Below are positions 32,935 through 41,938 of a DNA stretch of 64,000 nt, piece after piece; positions within the stretch are counted from its first letter, which is position 1, and each line of letters begins with the position of its first letter. Made by a program: the position numbers and the translations under genes. Source of the stretch: Accumulibacter jenkinsii (GTDB lineage: Bacteria > Pseudomonadota > Gammaproteobacteria > Burkholderiales > Rhodocyclaceae); the NCBI GenBank assembly GCA_036625225.1, contig JAZKUF010000001.1:558001-622000 (forward strand), given 5' to 3'. The notes below the pieces were generated by a model, which was not told the DNA's origin, did not search any database, and saw only the letters and a program-made list of their open reading frames with translations.

Positions 32935-35763
32935 ATGGCCGACTACAAGAAAACCCTCAATCTCACCGACACCCCCTTTCCCATGCGGGGCGACCTCGCC
33001 CGGCGTGAACCGCAATGGGTCGCCGCCTGGCAGCAGAACCGGCTCTACGAAAAGATCCGTCAGGTCTCGCAGGGGCGACCACGTTTCGTCCTCCACGATG
33101 GCCCACCCTATGCCAATGGCGACATCCACATCGGCCACGCGGTGAACAAGATCCTCAAGGACATCGTCGTGCGCGCACGCACGCTGGCCGGTTTCGACGC
33201 CCCTTATGTGCCGGGCTGGGACTGCCACGGCCTGCCGATCGAGCATCAGATCGAGAAGCTGCATGGCAAGCACGTCGCCGCCGAGCGCGTGCGCGAGTTA
33301 TGCCGCGCCTTTGCCGGCGAACAGATCGAGCGCCAGAAAAAGGACTTCATCCGCCTCGGCGTTCTTGGCGACTGGGAGCAGCCGTATCTGACCATGGCCT
33401 TCAAGACCGAGGCCGACGAAATCCGTGCGCTCGGCAGGATTCTCGAAAAAGGCTACCTCTACCAGGGGCTCAAACCCGTCAACTGGTGTCTCGACTGCGG
33501 TTCGGCGCTGGCCGAAGCCGAAGTCGAATACGAAGACCGGACCTCGTCGGCGATCGACGTCGCTTTCGAAGTGCATCCCCATCACGCCGACAAGGTGGCC
33601 AGGGCTTTCGGCCTGACCCACCTGCGCGGTCCCGCTTTCGCCGTCATCTGGACCACCACGCCGTGGACCCTGCCGGCCAACGAGGCGGTCTGCGCCCACC
33701 CGGAATTCAGCTATCAGCTGATCGACACCGCGCGCGGGGCGCTGATCATCGTCCGCGAACTCGCCGAGGCCTGTCTGCAGCGCTATGCGCTGGCCGGCAC
33801 GGTGATCGGTACGGCGAAAGGCAGCGCGCTCGAGCAGGTGCTGCTCAAACATCCCTTCCAGTCGCGCGACGTGGCGATCATCTGCGGCCGGCACGTCACC
33901 GTCGAGGCCGGCACCGGTCTCGTGCACACGGCGCCGGCGCACGGCACCGACGACTATCTGATCGGCAAGGTCTACGGCCTGCCGGTCAACAACCCGGTGG
34001 GCGACGACGGCCGCTTCGTTGCCGGCACACCGGCGCTCTCGAGCGGCGAACTCGCGGGCAAGTCCGTCTGGGAAGCCAACCCGCTGGTGCTGCAGGAACT
34101 GGATGCCCGCGCCCGCCTGCTCAAGGCGGAGAAAATCCGGCACAGCTATCCGCACTGCTGGCGCCACCAGACACCGATCATCTTCCGTGCGACGACGCAG
34201 TGGTTCATCGGCATGGACCACCGGCCACCGCCACCCGAGTCCTCGTCTTTGCACCGCAGTGAAGAAGAGCCGACGCTGCGCTGGCGCGCCGAACGGGCGG
34301 TCGACGAGACGCGTTTCTTCCCCTCCTGGGGTCGCGCGCGCCTCGAAGCGATGATGCGTACGCGCCCCGACTGGTGCGTCTCGCGGCAACGCAACTGGGG
34401 CGTTCCGCTGCCTTTCTTCCTGCATCGCGAAACCGGTGCGCCGCATCCGCGCACCGCCGAACTGGTCGAAGCCGTCGCCCGGCGCGTCGAAGAGGCCGGC
34501 ATCGAAGCCTGGTTTGCGCTCGACCCCGTTGACCTGCTCGGTGCCGAAGCGGCGCAATACCGCAAGATGAGCGACACGCTCGACGTCTGGTTCGACTCCG
34601 GCTCGACGCACTCGAGCGTGCTGCGCGGCTCGCACCGCAGCGCACTCGCCTATCCGGCCGATCTCTACCTCGAAGGCTCGGATCAGCATCGCGGCTGGTT
34701 CCAGAGTTCGCTGCTGATCGGCTGCGCGCTGGACGGGCGGGCGCCCTACAAGGCCTTGTTGACGCACGGCTTCGTGGTCGACGGCAAGGGCATGAAGATG
34801 TCGAAGTCGAAGGGCAACGTCATCGCGCCGCAGAAGATCGCCGACACGCTTGGCGCCGACATTCTCCGCCTGTGGGTCGCGGCCACCGACTATTCAGGCG
34901 AACTGTCGATCTCGGACGAGATCCTCAAGCGCGTCGTCGAAGCCTACCGCCGCATCCGCAACACGCTGCGCTTCCTGCTCGCCAACACCTCGGACTTCGA
35001 CCCGGCGCTCGACATGCCACTGGTCGAAAACTGGCTGGAGATCGATCGCTACGCGCTCGCCATGACCCGGCAACTGCAGGCGCAATGCGAAGCCGACTAC
35101 GAACGTTTCGAGTTCCACCGCGTCGTCCAGTCGCTGCAGACCTTCTGTTCCGAGGATCTCGGCGGCTTCTATCTCGACATCCTCAAGGACCGGCTGTACA
35201 CCACCGCCGCCGGTTCGCCGGCTCGCCGCTCGGCGCAAGCGGCGCTGTGGCACATCCTGCAGTGCCTGACCAGGCTGATGGCGCCGGTGCTCTGCTTCAC
35301 TGCCGAAGAAATCTGGCAGCTGCAGACCGGCGACGGCGAACAGTCGGTGATGCTCCAGACCTGGCAGCCGCTGCCGGCCCCGGCCGCCGAGGCCGAACTG
35401 CTAAGCAAATGGCAAGCGCTTCGCGGCTACCGGGCGGCCGTCATGCGCGCCCTCGAAGAGCTGCGGATCGAAGGCCGCATCGGATCGTCGCTGCAGGCCG
35501 AGGTGAAGATCCACTGCGACGGGGAAAAGCATGACCTGCTCGCTTCGCTCGGCGACGATCTGCGCTTTGTCTTCATCTGCTCGCAGGCGACGGTGATTCG
35601 CGACGCCAGCGAGCAGCTGCTCTGTGCCCCGCTGTCTGACGCCAAGTGCGAGCGCTGCTGGCACGTCCGCGCAGACGTCGGGGTAAACCCCGAGCACCCG
35701 GGTCTCTGCGGCCGCTGCATCGACAACCTGTACGGCGAAGGCGAAATCCGTGCCTTCGCGTAA
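32935..35763 (+). CDS. ileS: Isoleucyl-tRNA synthetase
   Basis: 942 residues, class I synthetase. GPPYANGDIHIGHAVNK holds the HIGH motif (near residue 64), GMKMSKSKGN the KMSKS motif (near residue 620), and the C-terminal zinc finger reads CERCWH ... CGRC. The editing domain carries WTTTPWTLPANEAV. It charges tRNA-Ile in the cytosol. ATG 32935 gives the usual start; the TAA overlaps the start of lspA by 14 bases. Confidence 0.98.
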   Translation: MADYKKTLNLTDTPFPMRGDLARREPQWVAAWQQNRLYEKIRQVSQGRPRFVLHDGPPYANGDIHIGHAVNKILKDIVVRARTLAGFDAPYVPGWDCHGLPIEHQIEKLHGKHVAAERVRELCRAFAGEQIERQKKDFIRLGVLGDWEQPYLTMAFKTEADEIRALGRILEKGYLYQGLKPVNWCLDCGSALAEAEVEYEDRTSSAIDVAFEVHPHHADKVARAFGLTHLRGPAFAVIWTTTPWTLPANEAVCAHPEFSYQLIDTARGALIIVRELAEACLQRYALAGTVIGTAKGSALEQVLLKHPFQSRDVAIICGRHVTVEAGTGLVHTAPAHGTDDYLIGKVYGLPVNNPVGDDGRFVAGTPALSSGELAGKSVWEANPLVLQELDARARLLKAEKIRHSYPHCWRHQTPIIFRATTQWFIGMDHRPPPPESSSLHRSEEEPTLRWRAERAVDETRFFPSWGRARLEAMMRTRPDWCVSRQRNWGVPLPFFLHRETGAPHPRTAELVEAVARRVEEAGIEAWFALDPVDLLGAEAAQYRKMSDTLDVWFDSGSTHSSVLRGSHRSALAYPADLYLEGSDQHRGWFQSSLLIGCALDGRAPYKALLTHGFVVDGKGMKMSKSKGNVIAPQKIADTLGADILRLWVAATDYSGELSISDEILKRVVEAYRRIRNTLRFLLANTSDFDPALDMPLVENWLEIDRYALAMTRQLQAQCEADYERFEFHRVVQSLQTFCSEDLGGFYLDILKDRLYTTAAGSPARRSAQAALWHILQCLTRLMAPVLCFTAEEIWQLQTGDGEQSVMLQTWQPLPAPAAEAELLSKWQALRGYRAAVMRALEELRIEGRIGSSLQAEVKIHCDGEKHDLLASLGDDLRFVFICSQATVIRDASEQLLCAPLSDAKCERCWHVRADVGVNPEHPGLCGRCIDNLYGEGEIRAFA

Positions 35764-36262
35764 CATCGACCGCTGGCTGTGGCTGGCCGGGATCATCGTC
35801 GTCCTCGACCAGGTCAGCAAGTGGCTGATCCTCGCCTGGCTGCAACCCGGCGATTCGATCTACGTCGCACCCTTCTTCAACTGGGTGCTGACCTTCAACC
35901 CCGGCGCCGCTTTCAGCTTTCTGGCCGACGCCGGCGGCTGGCAGCGCTGGTTCTTCACCGCCCTGGCGCTCGCCGTCGCCGCCTGGATCGTCAGCATCCT
36001 GCCCCGCCACAGCGGCGAATTCCGGCTCTCGCTGGCGCTCACCCTGATCCTCGGCGGCGCCCTCGGCAACGTCATCGACCGCCTGCGCTTCGGCGCCGTG
36101 ATCGACTTCATTCAGTGGCACGCGGCCGGCTTCTACTGGCCCGCTTTCAACATCGCCGACGCAGCGATCAGCGTCGGCGCCGTGCTGATGGCCTGGGACC
36201 AGTTCGCCACCCGCCCTGCGGCGCCGGCTTCCGACCCCGACCAGCGCCGGCAAAAGCCGTGA
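35750..36262 (+). CDS. lspA: Lipoprotein signal peptidase
   Basis: 170 residues with four membrane helices. Catalytic motifs GNVIDRLRFG and FNIADAAISVG supply the two active-site Asp residues of signal peptidase II; FNPGAAFSFLAD is also conserved. It removes signal peptides from prolipoproteins at the inner membrane. The start is GTG 35750, inside the end of ileS, indicating translational coupling. Confidence 0.96.
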   Translation: MPSRNIDRWLWLAGIIVVLDQVSKWLILAWLQPGDSIYVAPFFNWVLTFNPGAAFSFLADAGGWQRWFFTALALAVAAWIVSILPRHSGEFRLSLALTLILGGALGNVIDRLRFGAVIDFIQWHAAGFYWPAFNIADAAISVGAVLMAWDQFATRPAAPASDPDQRRQKP

Positions 36263-36297
36263 AAAGCCAACACGAAAACCGAACCGGGATGACAGCA

Positions 36298-36762
36298 ATG
36301 CCGCACAACGACGCACTTTCCCCGACCGACCCGGCAACGGTCCGGCCGGACAGCTATCTGACCCTGCACTACCGCCTCGCCGACCTCGCCGGCAGCGAGT
36401 ACGTCAGTACCTTCGATCTCTCGCCGGCCACCCTGCAAATGGGTAGCGGCCAACTGGCCGAAACGCTGGAGAACTGCCTGCTCGGGCTGCCCGTCGGCGG
36501 GCGCCACGTCTTCGAGCTTGCCGGTCTCGACGCCTTTGGCAGCCACAACCCCCGCCTGGTCGAACGGATTGCCCGCAGCGCCCTGCCGCCGGAGATCGAA
36601 CTGCAGGTCAATTCGCTGATCGAATTCACGTCGCCCAACGGCACCTCCGGTTTCGCCGGCTTCCTGCGCGAACTGAACGAGAGCAGCGCGCTGTTCGACT
36701 TCAACCATCCGCTGGCCGGCAAACCGATCCGCTTCGAAGTCGAAGTCATCGCCATCATGTGA
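36298..36762 (+). CDS. fkpB: FKBP-type peptidyl-prolyl isomerase, SlpA-like
   Basis: 154 residues resembling the SlpA/FkpB branch: VRPDSYLTLHYRLADLAG, then LAETLENCLLGLPVGGRHVFEL and a flap insertion with AFGSHNPRLVERIARSALP typical of this group's chaperone (IF) domain. It assists folding by prolyl isomerisation in the cytosol. The order ileS-lspA-fkpB-ispH is the same as in E. coli. An in-frame ATG at 36289 is an alternative; 36298 has GGGA at better distance. Confidence 0.9.
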   Translation: MPHNDALSPTDPATVRPDSYLTLHYRLADLAGSEYVSTFDLSPATLQMGSGQLAETLENCLLGLPVGGRHVFELAGLDAFGSHNPRLVERIARSALPPEIELQVNSLIEFTSPNGTSGFAGFLRELNESSALFDFNHPLAGKPIRFEVEVIAIM

Positions 36763-36770
36763 GGCCCCGT

Positions 36771-37691
36771 ATGCAGGTCATTCTCGCCAATCCCCGCGGC
36801 TTCTGCGCCGGCGTCGAACGTGCCATCGCCATCGTCGAACGCGCCATCGAAAGATTCGGCGCGCCGATCTACGTCCGCCATGAAGTGGTGCACAACCAGT
36901 TCGTCTGCGACGACCTGCGCACCAAGGGCGCAATCTTTGTCGACCAGCTGAGCGAAGTCCCCACCGGCAGCATCGTCATCTTCAGCGCCCACGGTGTCGC
37001 CAAAGCGGTGATCAGCGATGCCGAGACGCGCGGCCTCAAGGTCTTCGATGCCACCTGTCCGCTGGTCACCAAGGTACACCTGGAAGTTGCCCGGATGCGT
37101 CGCGCCGGCCGGGAGATCGTCATGATCGGCCACAAGGGACACCCCGAGGTCGAGGGAACCATGGGCCAGAGTGCCGACGGCATGTATCTGGTCGAGACCG
37201 TGAGCGACGCCCGGCAGATCGAAGTGCGAACCCCGGACCGTCTGGCCTATGTCACCCAGACCACCTTGTCGATGGACGACGCCGCCGGGGTGATCGCGGC
37301 GCTCAAGGAACGTTTTCCGGCAATCATCGGCCCGCGCAAGGACGACATCTGCTACGCGACGCAGAACCGGCAGGATGCCGTCAAGCAACTGGCCCGCAGC
37401 AGCGAGGTGGTGATCGTCGTCGGCAGCCGGTCGAGTTCCAACTCGAACCGGCTGCGCGAAGTCGCCGAACTGATTGGCAGCCGCGCCTACCTGGTCGATC
37501 AGGCCGAACAGATCGACCCCGCCTGGCTCAGCGGCGTTGGCCACATCGGCGTCACGGCTGGCGCGTCGGCACCCGAAGTCCTGGTTCAGAACGTCGTCGA
37601 CCGACTCTCGGCGGGCGACCCGACCGTCGTCGGCCGCCTTGACGGCGCCGAGGAGAACGTGACGTTCGCCCTGCCGCGCGAGTTGCAGTAG
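36771..37691 (+). CDS. ispH: 4-hydroxy-3-methylbut-2-enyl diphosphate reductase
   Basis: 306 residues. Three cluster cysteines are visible in ANPRGFCAGVERAI (near residue 12), DATCPLVTKVH (near residue 96) and DDICYATQNRQ (near residue 196); VIVVGSRSSSNSNRL holds the substrate Ser/Asn residues, and HGV is present in FSAHGVAKAV. It makes IPP and DMAPP in the last MEP-pathway step with a 4Fe-4S cluster. It lies eight bases after fkpB and ends the operon. Confidence 0.98.
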   Translation: MQVILANPRGFCAGVERAIAIVERAIERFGAPIYVRHEVVHNQFVCDDLRTKGAIFVDQLSEVPTGSIVIFSAHGVAKAVISDAETRGLKVFDATCPLVTKVHLEVARMRRAGREIVMIGHKGHPEVEGTMGQSADGMYLVETVSDARQIEVRTPDRLAYVTQTTLSMDDAAGVIAALKERFPAIIGPRKDDICYATQNRQDAVKQLARSSEVVIVVGSRSSSNSNRLREVAELIGSRAYLVDQAEQIDPAWLSGVGHIGVTAGASAPEVLVQNVVDRLSAGDPTVVGRLDGAEENVTFALPRELQ

Positions 37692-37737
37692 TCCTCATCG
37701 TTGGCATCGTCGGCATCGAGCCGGGAAAAGCGAGCTT

Positions 37738-38460
37738 TCAGCGCACGCCGGCGTCGCCGGTCGAATGGCTGCGTCCGCTTTCTCTGCCATCGAAACGGAC
37801 TTCGAAGCGCCGCTCGCTGCTTACCGCAACGCCGTCGATCTCGCCTGGACGAAAGCGCAGACGGGCAAATGCCGCGACCGCAGCATCGGCGAAAGCGGCC
37901 GGCAAATCGCTGCTTTCGAGTTCAACCCGATCGACCGCGCCGTCAGCAGCGACCAACACCCGCAAGAGAACCTTGCCAACGCCCGCATTGGCACTGTCCG
38001 GGTTCTCCGGCGCCTCGATCAAGGGCGCCTCCTGCAGCAGCGGCGCCACCGTCAGTTCGGCCGGTGAAAAATACCAGCTCCCCGAGGGAACATCGAGCAC
38101 CGTCGCGAGGTAATCCGGCACCTGTGCCACCAGTCGCCGCTCGCCGAGAGCCGTCAGCAGCAGCGCCGCAGACGGCGACCCGGTCTGCCGTTGAGCGCGT
38201 GCGGGATCATCCACCGGCGGTGCCTGATCGCTGCGCGACAGCGGCTCATCCCCGGGCCTCGTCGGCGCAGCCGCGTCCGCTTCGCCGGGCAGCAGGACCG
38301 CCGCCAACACCCCTTGCGAACCCGCGCTCGGCAGCACCGGTCGGTGTAACGACCAGAGCAGCAGATGCAGCAGCAGCGACGCCAGCAGCGCCGCAAACAG
38401 TCTCCTGTGCCGCGTCCATTCGGCTCCGGCCGAGAAAAACAGTGTCAAGAAGCGCCCCAT
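37738..38460 (-). CDS. TonB-family C-terminal domain protein
   Basis: 240 residues from ATG 38460. A membrane helix (LFAALLASLLLHLLLWSL, about residues 20-37) is followed by a Pro/Ala-rich stretch and a TonB-like C-terminal domain (GVGKVLLRVLVAADGAVDRV, then FADAAVAAFARLRFRPGEID). It is probably an inner membrane-anchored periplasmic protein; whether it works with ExbBD is unknown because none are nearby. ATG 38460 has no good ribosome site and an in-frame codon at 38547 is an alternative. The gene is divergent from pilE and convergent with ispH. Confidence 0.72.
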   Translation of the reverse strand: MGRFLTLFFSAGAEWTRHRRLFAALLASLLLHLLLWSLHRPVLPSAGSQGVLAAVLLPGEADAAAPTRPGDEPLSRSDQAPPVDDPARAQRQTGSPSAALLLTALGERRLVAQVPDYLATVLDVPSGSWYFSPAELTVAPLLQEAPLIEAPENPDSANAGVGKVLLRVLVAADGAVDRVELESSDLPAAFADAAVAAFARLRFRPGEIDGVAVSSERRFEVRFDGRESGRSHSTGDAGVR

Positions 38461-38581
38461 GTGCAGGAAAGATATGCCGGAAGATAGTCGATACCCAAGC
38501 CGCCGGCAGCAGAATTCTATCGTCGCAGGCAGCACAGGCCGTGCCACTCATCCACCCCAGGGCGCCGCATATCGCCTGGCA

Positions 38582-38610
38582 TTGGATCGCCGGTGACCCT
38601 CGACTATGAT
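38582..38610 (+). promoter_or_regulatory. Promoter of the pilE-fimT-pilVWX-pilY1 cluster
   Basis: TTGGAT (38582-38587), a 17-base spacer and TATGAT (38605-38610) form a plausible sigma-70 promoter about 50 bases upstream of pilE. I see no convincing sigma-54 element. Confidence 0.42.
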
Positions 38611-38662
38611 TCGTAAGCTACCCGCGAACGCTGCCCATCCCTGACCCGCCCGAGGAAATGCT

Positions 38663-39100
38663 TTGAAAAGACCCGCAGGCTTCACCCTGATCGAAGTCAT
38701 GATGGTGGTCATCATCATCGGCATCCTCGCCGCCATCGCCGTTCCCAACTACAGCGATTACCTCACCCGCTCGCGGATCACCCAGGCGACGTCGGGGCTG
38801 GCCGAGAGGCGAGTGCGGATGGAGCAGTTCTTTCAGGACAATCACACCTATGTCGCGGCGCCTCCCTGTGCCGCCGACAACAGCGGCAATTACTTCAATT
38901 TTTCGGCGACCTGCCCCGCTGCGGGGGAGGCCGAAGTGTATCTCCTGACCGCCACCGGCAAGAGTTCGATGACCGGTTTCGTGTATACCCTCAACCAGGC
39001 CAACGCCCGCACCACCACCATCGATGCCGCCACAGCCCCGGCCGGCTGGGGAACGGCAGAGGTGAACTGCTGGGTGACCAGCAAGGGTGGTGGCTGTTGA
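38663..39100 (+). CDS. pilE: Type IV pilin, PilE family
   Basis: 145 residues with a class III (prepilin) signal: GFTLIEVMMVVIIIGILAAI follows a six-residue leader MKRPAG, with the Glu at mature position 5. Three Cys residues lie in the C-terminal part (CAADNSG, TCPAAGE, NCWVTS). It could be a major or minor pilin; position before the minor pilins suggests a PilE-type minor subunit. The start is TTG with GAGGA at good distance; the nearby ATG at 38658 is followed at once by a stop. Confidence 0.88.
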   Translation: MKRPAGFTLIEVMMVVIIIGILAAIAVPNYSDYLTRSRITQATSGLAERRVRMEQFFQDNHTYVAAPPCAADNSGNYFNFSATCPAAGEAEVYLLTATGKSSMTGFVYTLNQANARTTTIDAATAPAGWGTAEVNCWVTSKGGGC

Positions 39101-39672
39101 AAGCGTTGCGTGGCTTCAGCCTGATCGAGCTGATCGTCGGCATGCTCATCTTCGGCATCCTGCTCGCCCTCGCCATGCCCGCTTTCAGCAACTGGCTGCG
39201 CAATGCCAGGGTGCGCACCACCGCCGAGTCGGTGCAGAACGGCCTGCAACTGGCGCGGGCGGAAGCGGTGCGGCGCAATACCCCGGTCGGCTTCCATCTC
39301 GTCAGCACCACCGGTGCCGACTGCGCCCTCGACACTACCGGTCCGGACTGGGTCGTCAGCCTCGACGACCCGAGCGGCCTCTGCGGCACCCCCTCATCAG
39401 ACACGGTGGCGCCGCGGATCATCCAGTCACGCAGCGCAGCCGAGGGTGGCGCGGCGACGACCATCGCATCGAATACATCATCGTTTGGCTTCAACAGCCT
39501 GGGGCGCGCCACACCCGCCGGCAATGTCAATTTCTCGAGCACGAGCGGCGAAGCCTGCCTTGAGGACGGCGGGCCGGTGCGTTGCCTGCGGGTCGTGGTC
39601 AGCCTTGGCGGCCAGATCCGGATGTGCGATCCTGCCCTGCCCGACGGCGATACCCAGGCCTGCCGCCCATGA
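39097..39672 (+). CDS. fimT: Minor pilin/pseudopilin FimT (GspH family)
   Basis: 191 residues. The prepilin motif is GFSLIELIVGMLIFGILLAL after MKALR; the globular part shows the GspH/FimT pattern RTTAESVQNGLQLARAEAVRR. Start TTG at 39097 overlaps the pilE stop as TTGA, so translation is coupled. It is the second gene of the minor pilin cluster and likely part of the pilus initiation complex. Confidence 0.9.
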   Translation: MKALRGFSLIELIVGMLIFGILLALAMPAFSNWLRNARVRTTAESVQNGLQLARAEAVRRNTPVGFHLVSTTGADCALDTTGPDWVVSLDDPSGLCGTPSSDTVAPRIIQSRSAAEGGAATTIASNTSSFGFNSLGRATPAGNVNFSSTSGEACLEDGGPVRCLRVVVSLGGQIRMCDPALPDGDTQACRP

Positions 39673-40178
39673 ACCGGACTTCAAATCTCGTCCGGGCGCA
39701 GGCGGGCGTCATGCTGCTCGAAGCGCTGATCGCGGTCCTCATCTTCTCGCTCGGGATTCTTTCGCTGGTCGCCCTGCAGGCCACATCGATCCAGCTGGCG
39801 AGTGACGCCAAATACCGCGTTGACGCGAGCCTGCTGGCCGACAAGCTGATCGGACAGATGTGGGCCAGCGGTGGCACGGCAGAGAATCTCAAAGCCAGTT
39901 TCGAGCGGGGCGGCGCAGCCTACCAAACCTGGCTAGACAGCGATGTGAAAGCCACTGCCTCGCTTCCCGGCATCGTGGCCGACGATGACGATAATAAATC
40001 AACCCTGCCCTCCGTCGAAGTAAAAGTCCACGGTGTTGATCCTGACTACCCCGTGCGTCCCCCCGGAGCGAGCGCTGCGACGGTGACAGTTACCATTTAC
40101 TGGCGCACTCCCCAAATGAGGCCGGACGATCGGCACCGTCACGTCGTCACCTCACAAATCGCTTTCCCGACGCCGTGA
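39669..40178 (+). CDS. pilV: Minor pilin PilV
   Basis: 169 residues. The prepilin segment AGVMLLEALIAVLIFSLGIL has the mature Glu5 and matches PilV (LLEALIAVLIFSLGILGLV-type). The periplasmic part is short, with an acidic stretch VADDDDNKST. It starts as ATGA over the fimT stop and its own stop overlaps the pilW start as TGATG. In the pilus it works with PilW, PilX and PilY1. Confidence 0.9.
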   Translation: MNRTSNLVRAQAGVMLLEALIAVLIFSLGILSLVALQATSIQLASDAKYRVDASLLADKLIGQMWASGGTAENLKASFERGGAAYQTWLDSDVKATASLPGIVADDDDNKSTLPSVEVKVHGVDPDYPVRPPGASAATVTVTIYWRTPQMRPDDRHRHVVTSQIAFPTP

Positions 40179-41248
40179 TGAAAAAAACGCCTTCCCACCC
40201 TCTCCGACCCGCTTCGCAGGCAGGCTTCACGCTCGCCGAAGTCATGGTGGCGATGGTCATCGGCATGATCGGCATGATCATCATGATGCAGGTCTTCGCC
40301 ACCGCCGAAGGACAGAAGCGGACGACCACCGGCACCGGTGACGCCCAGACCAGTGGCGCCCTGGCGCTTTACGAACTGCAGCGCGACATTCGCCAGTCCG
40401 GCTATGGCGTCAACACGCCAAGCCTCCTGACCTGCGCGCTTGCTCTGGGTACGCCATCCGAGGCCACTCTCCCCGCGCTCGGCCCGGCAATCGTCAACCC
40501 TCGACAGGCAGACGGAACCCTGCTGCTGCCGGCCGGAGACGACAACACCGATACGCTGCTGGTCACCTTTGGCAGCAGCAGTGGCTCGCCCGAAGGCGAT
40601 GCGATCACCGCGATCAACCCGGGCGACCCCAAGATTCTGAACGTGCAGACCCCGGCGAACTTCGCGGTCGACGATGCGGTGATCGCCGCATCGGCTTTCG
40701 ATGGAAACACTTCCTGTGCGCTGACGCTGACCCTCGACCGGGTAAGCGCCGTCGACGCCCCGCGGGTCACGGTCGATGAGGCGGGTGCCGCGGCGGGTCA
40801 ATTGCTCTTCAATCTCGGCGCGACACCGACGATCCGGGCATACGCGATTCGCAACGGCAATCTCACGGTCTGTGATTACCTGAGCAATGATTGTGGCGAT
40901 GAAGACGATACGGATGATCCGGAGATCTGGGTCCCGATCGCCAGCAACATCGTCAGCCTGCGCGCCGAGTATGGTCGTGACAACGACAATACCCCCGGCG
41001 TCGAAACGTGGAACCAGACCACGCCGGGCACCGGCTGCGAGTGGGCCCGGACGGCGGCGCTGCGGATCGCCGTGGTGGCCCGCAACAGCCAGGTCGACCA
41101 GGGCATCGTCACCGCCACCGTGCCGACCTGGAGGGGCGGCGTGGCCTTCGACCTGACGGAGACGGCCAACTGGCAGAACTATCGCTACAAGGTCTTCGAA
41201 ACCACCGTGCCCATTCGCAATCTGCCCTGGATGGCCAAATGTTCGTGA
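40178..41248 (+). CDS. pilW: Minor pilin PilW
   Basis: 356 residues. The prepilin motif is GFTLAEVMVAMVIGMIGMII after a 14-16 residue leader, followed by the PilW-type long globular domain with FATAEGQKRTTTGTGDAQ and TETANWQNYRYKVFETTVPIRN at the C terminus, which is the family's typical ending. GTG 40175 is an in-frame alternative; ATG 40178 is preferred because of the TGATG overlap with pilV. Confidence 0.9.
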   Translation: MKKTPSHPLRPASQAGFTLAEVMVAMVIGMIGMIIMMQVFATAEGQKRTTTGTGDAQTSGALALYELQRDIRQSGYGVNTPSLLTCALALGTPSEATLPALGPAIVNPRQADGTLLLPAGDDNTDTLLVTFGSSSGSPEGDAITAINPGDPKILNVQTPANFAVDDAVIAASAFDGNTSCALTLTLDRVSAVDAPRVTVDEAGAAAGQLLFNLGATPTIRAYAIRNGNLTVCDYLSNDCGDEDDTDDPEIWVPIASNIVSLRAEYGRDNDNTPGVETWNQTTPGTGCEWARTAALRIAVVARNSQVDQGIVTATVPTWRGGVAFDLTETANWQNYRYKVFETTVPIRNLPWMAKCS

Positions 41249-41904
41249 ACCCGCCCCCGCAGTTCGCTCATTGCCGCCCGCCGCATCGGCAAGGCGGCGT
41301 CGTCCTGGTCGTCGCGCTGATCATCCTGGTCGCCCTGACGCTGGCCGGCGTCGCGCTGATCCGTTCCGTCGACACCGCCAACATCATCGCCGGCAACCTC
41401 GCTTTTCATCAATCGGCGACCAATGCCGGCGAGCGAGGCACCGAACGGGCGGTTTACTGCCTGGATCGCCTCGACAAAGACAAGCTGCATGCGGGCACTA
41501 AAGGCTATGTGGCCCACCGGGTAGACCCGGATGACGTAGGCCTGGATGACGGCGACTGGGATAATTTCTGGACTGGAACGTTGGACGACGACGGCCAGGC
41601 GATGCCCGCTAACTCCCCCTACCTGGAGGATACCTGCCCAGAAGATGCCGCCGCCACCCCAGACGCCGCCGGCAACACCGTCAGATACGTCATCCACCGG
41701 CTCTGTGAGACCACCGGCAAACCGAACACCACCGCCCCCCCCAACCCCTGCACGCAGCCGCCTCCGAGTGCCTCCAGCGGCGGCAGCCAGAGCAGCGGCG
41801 GCATCGCTCCCGCAGCCCCCAAGCAGGTCTATTACCGGATCACCACGCGCATCGACGGTCCTCGCGGGACCGTCAGCTACATCCAGACCATCGTCGCCAT
41901 CTGA
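41239..41904 (+). CDS. pilX: Minor pilin assembly protein PilX
   Basis: 221 residues. GGVVLVVALIILVALTLAGVALI forms the N-terminal helix with the PilX pattern; the typical Glu5 is absent, as is common for PilX-type proteins. Then NIIAGNLAFHQSATNAGERGTE matches the family. A low-complexity PPNPCTQPPPSASSGGS-type segment precedes the last beta strand. It overlaps pilW by ten bases and is 34 bases before pilY1. Confidence 0.88.
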   Translation: MFVNPPPQFAHCRPPHRQGGVVLVVALIILVALTLAGVALIRSVDTANIIAGNLAFHQSATNAGERGTERAVYCLDRLDKDKLHAGTKGYVAHRVDPDDVGLDDGDWDNFWTGTLDDDGQAMPANSPYLEDTCPEDAAATPDAAGNTVRYVIHRLCETTGKPNTTAPPNPCTQPPPSASSGGSQSSGGIAPAAPKQVYYRITTRIDGPRGTVSYIQTIVAI

Positions 41905-41938
41905 TCGATACCCGCTCCATCCTTCCCGGGAGTTCGTC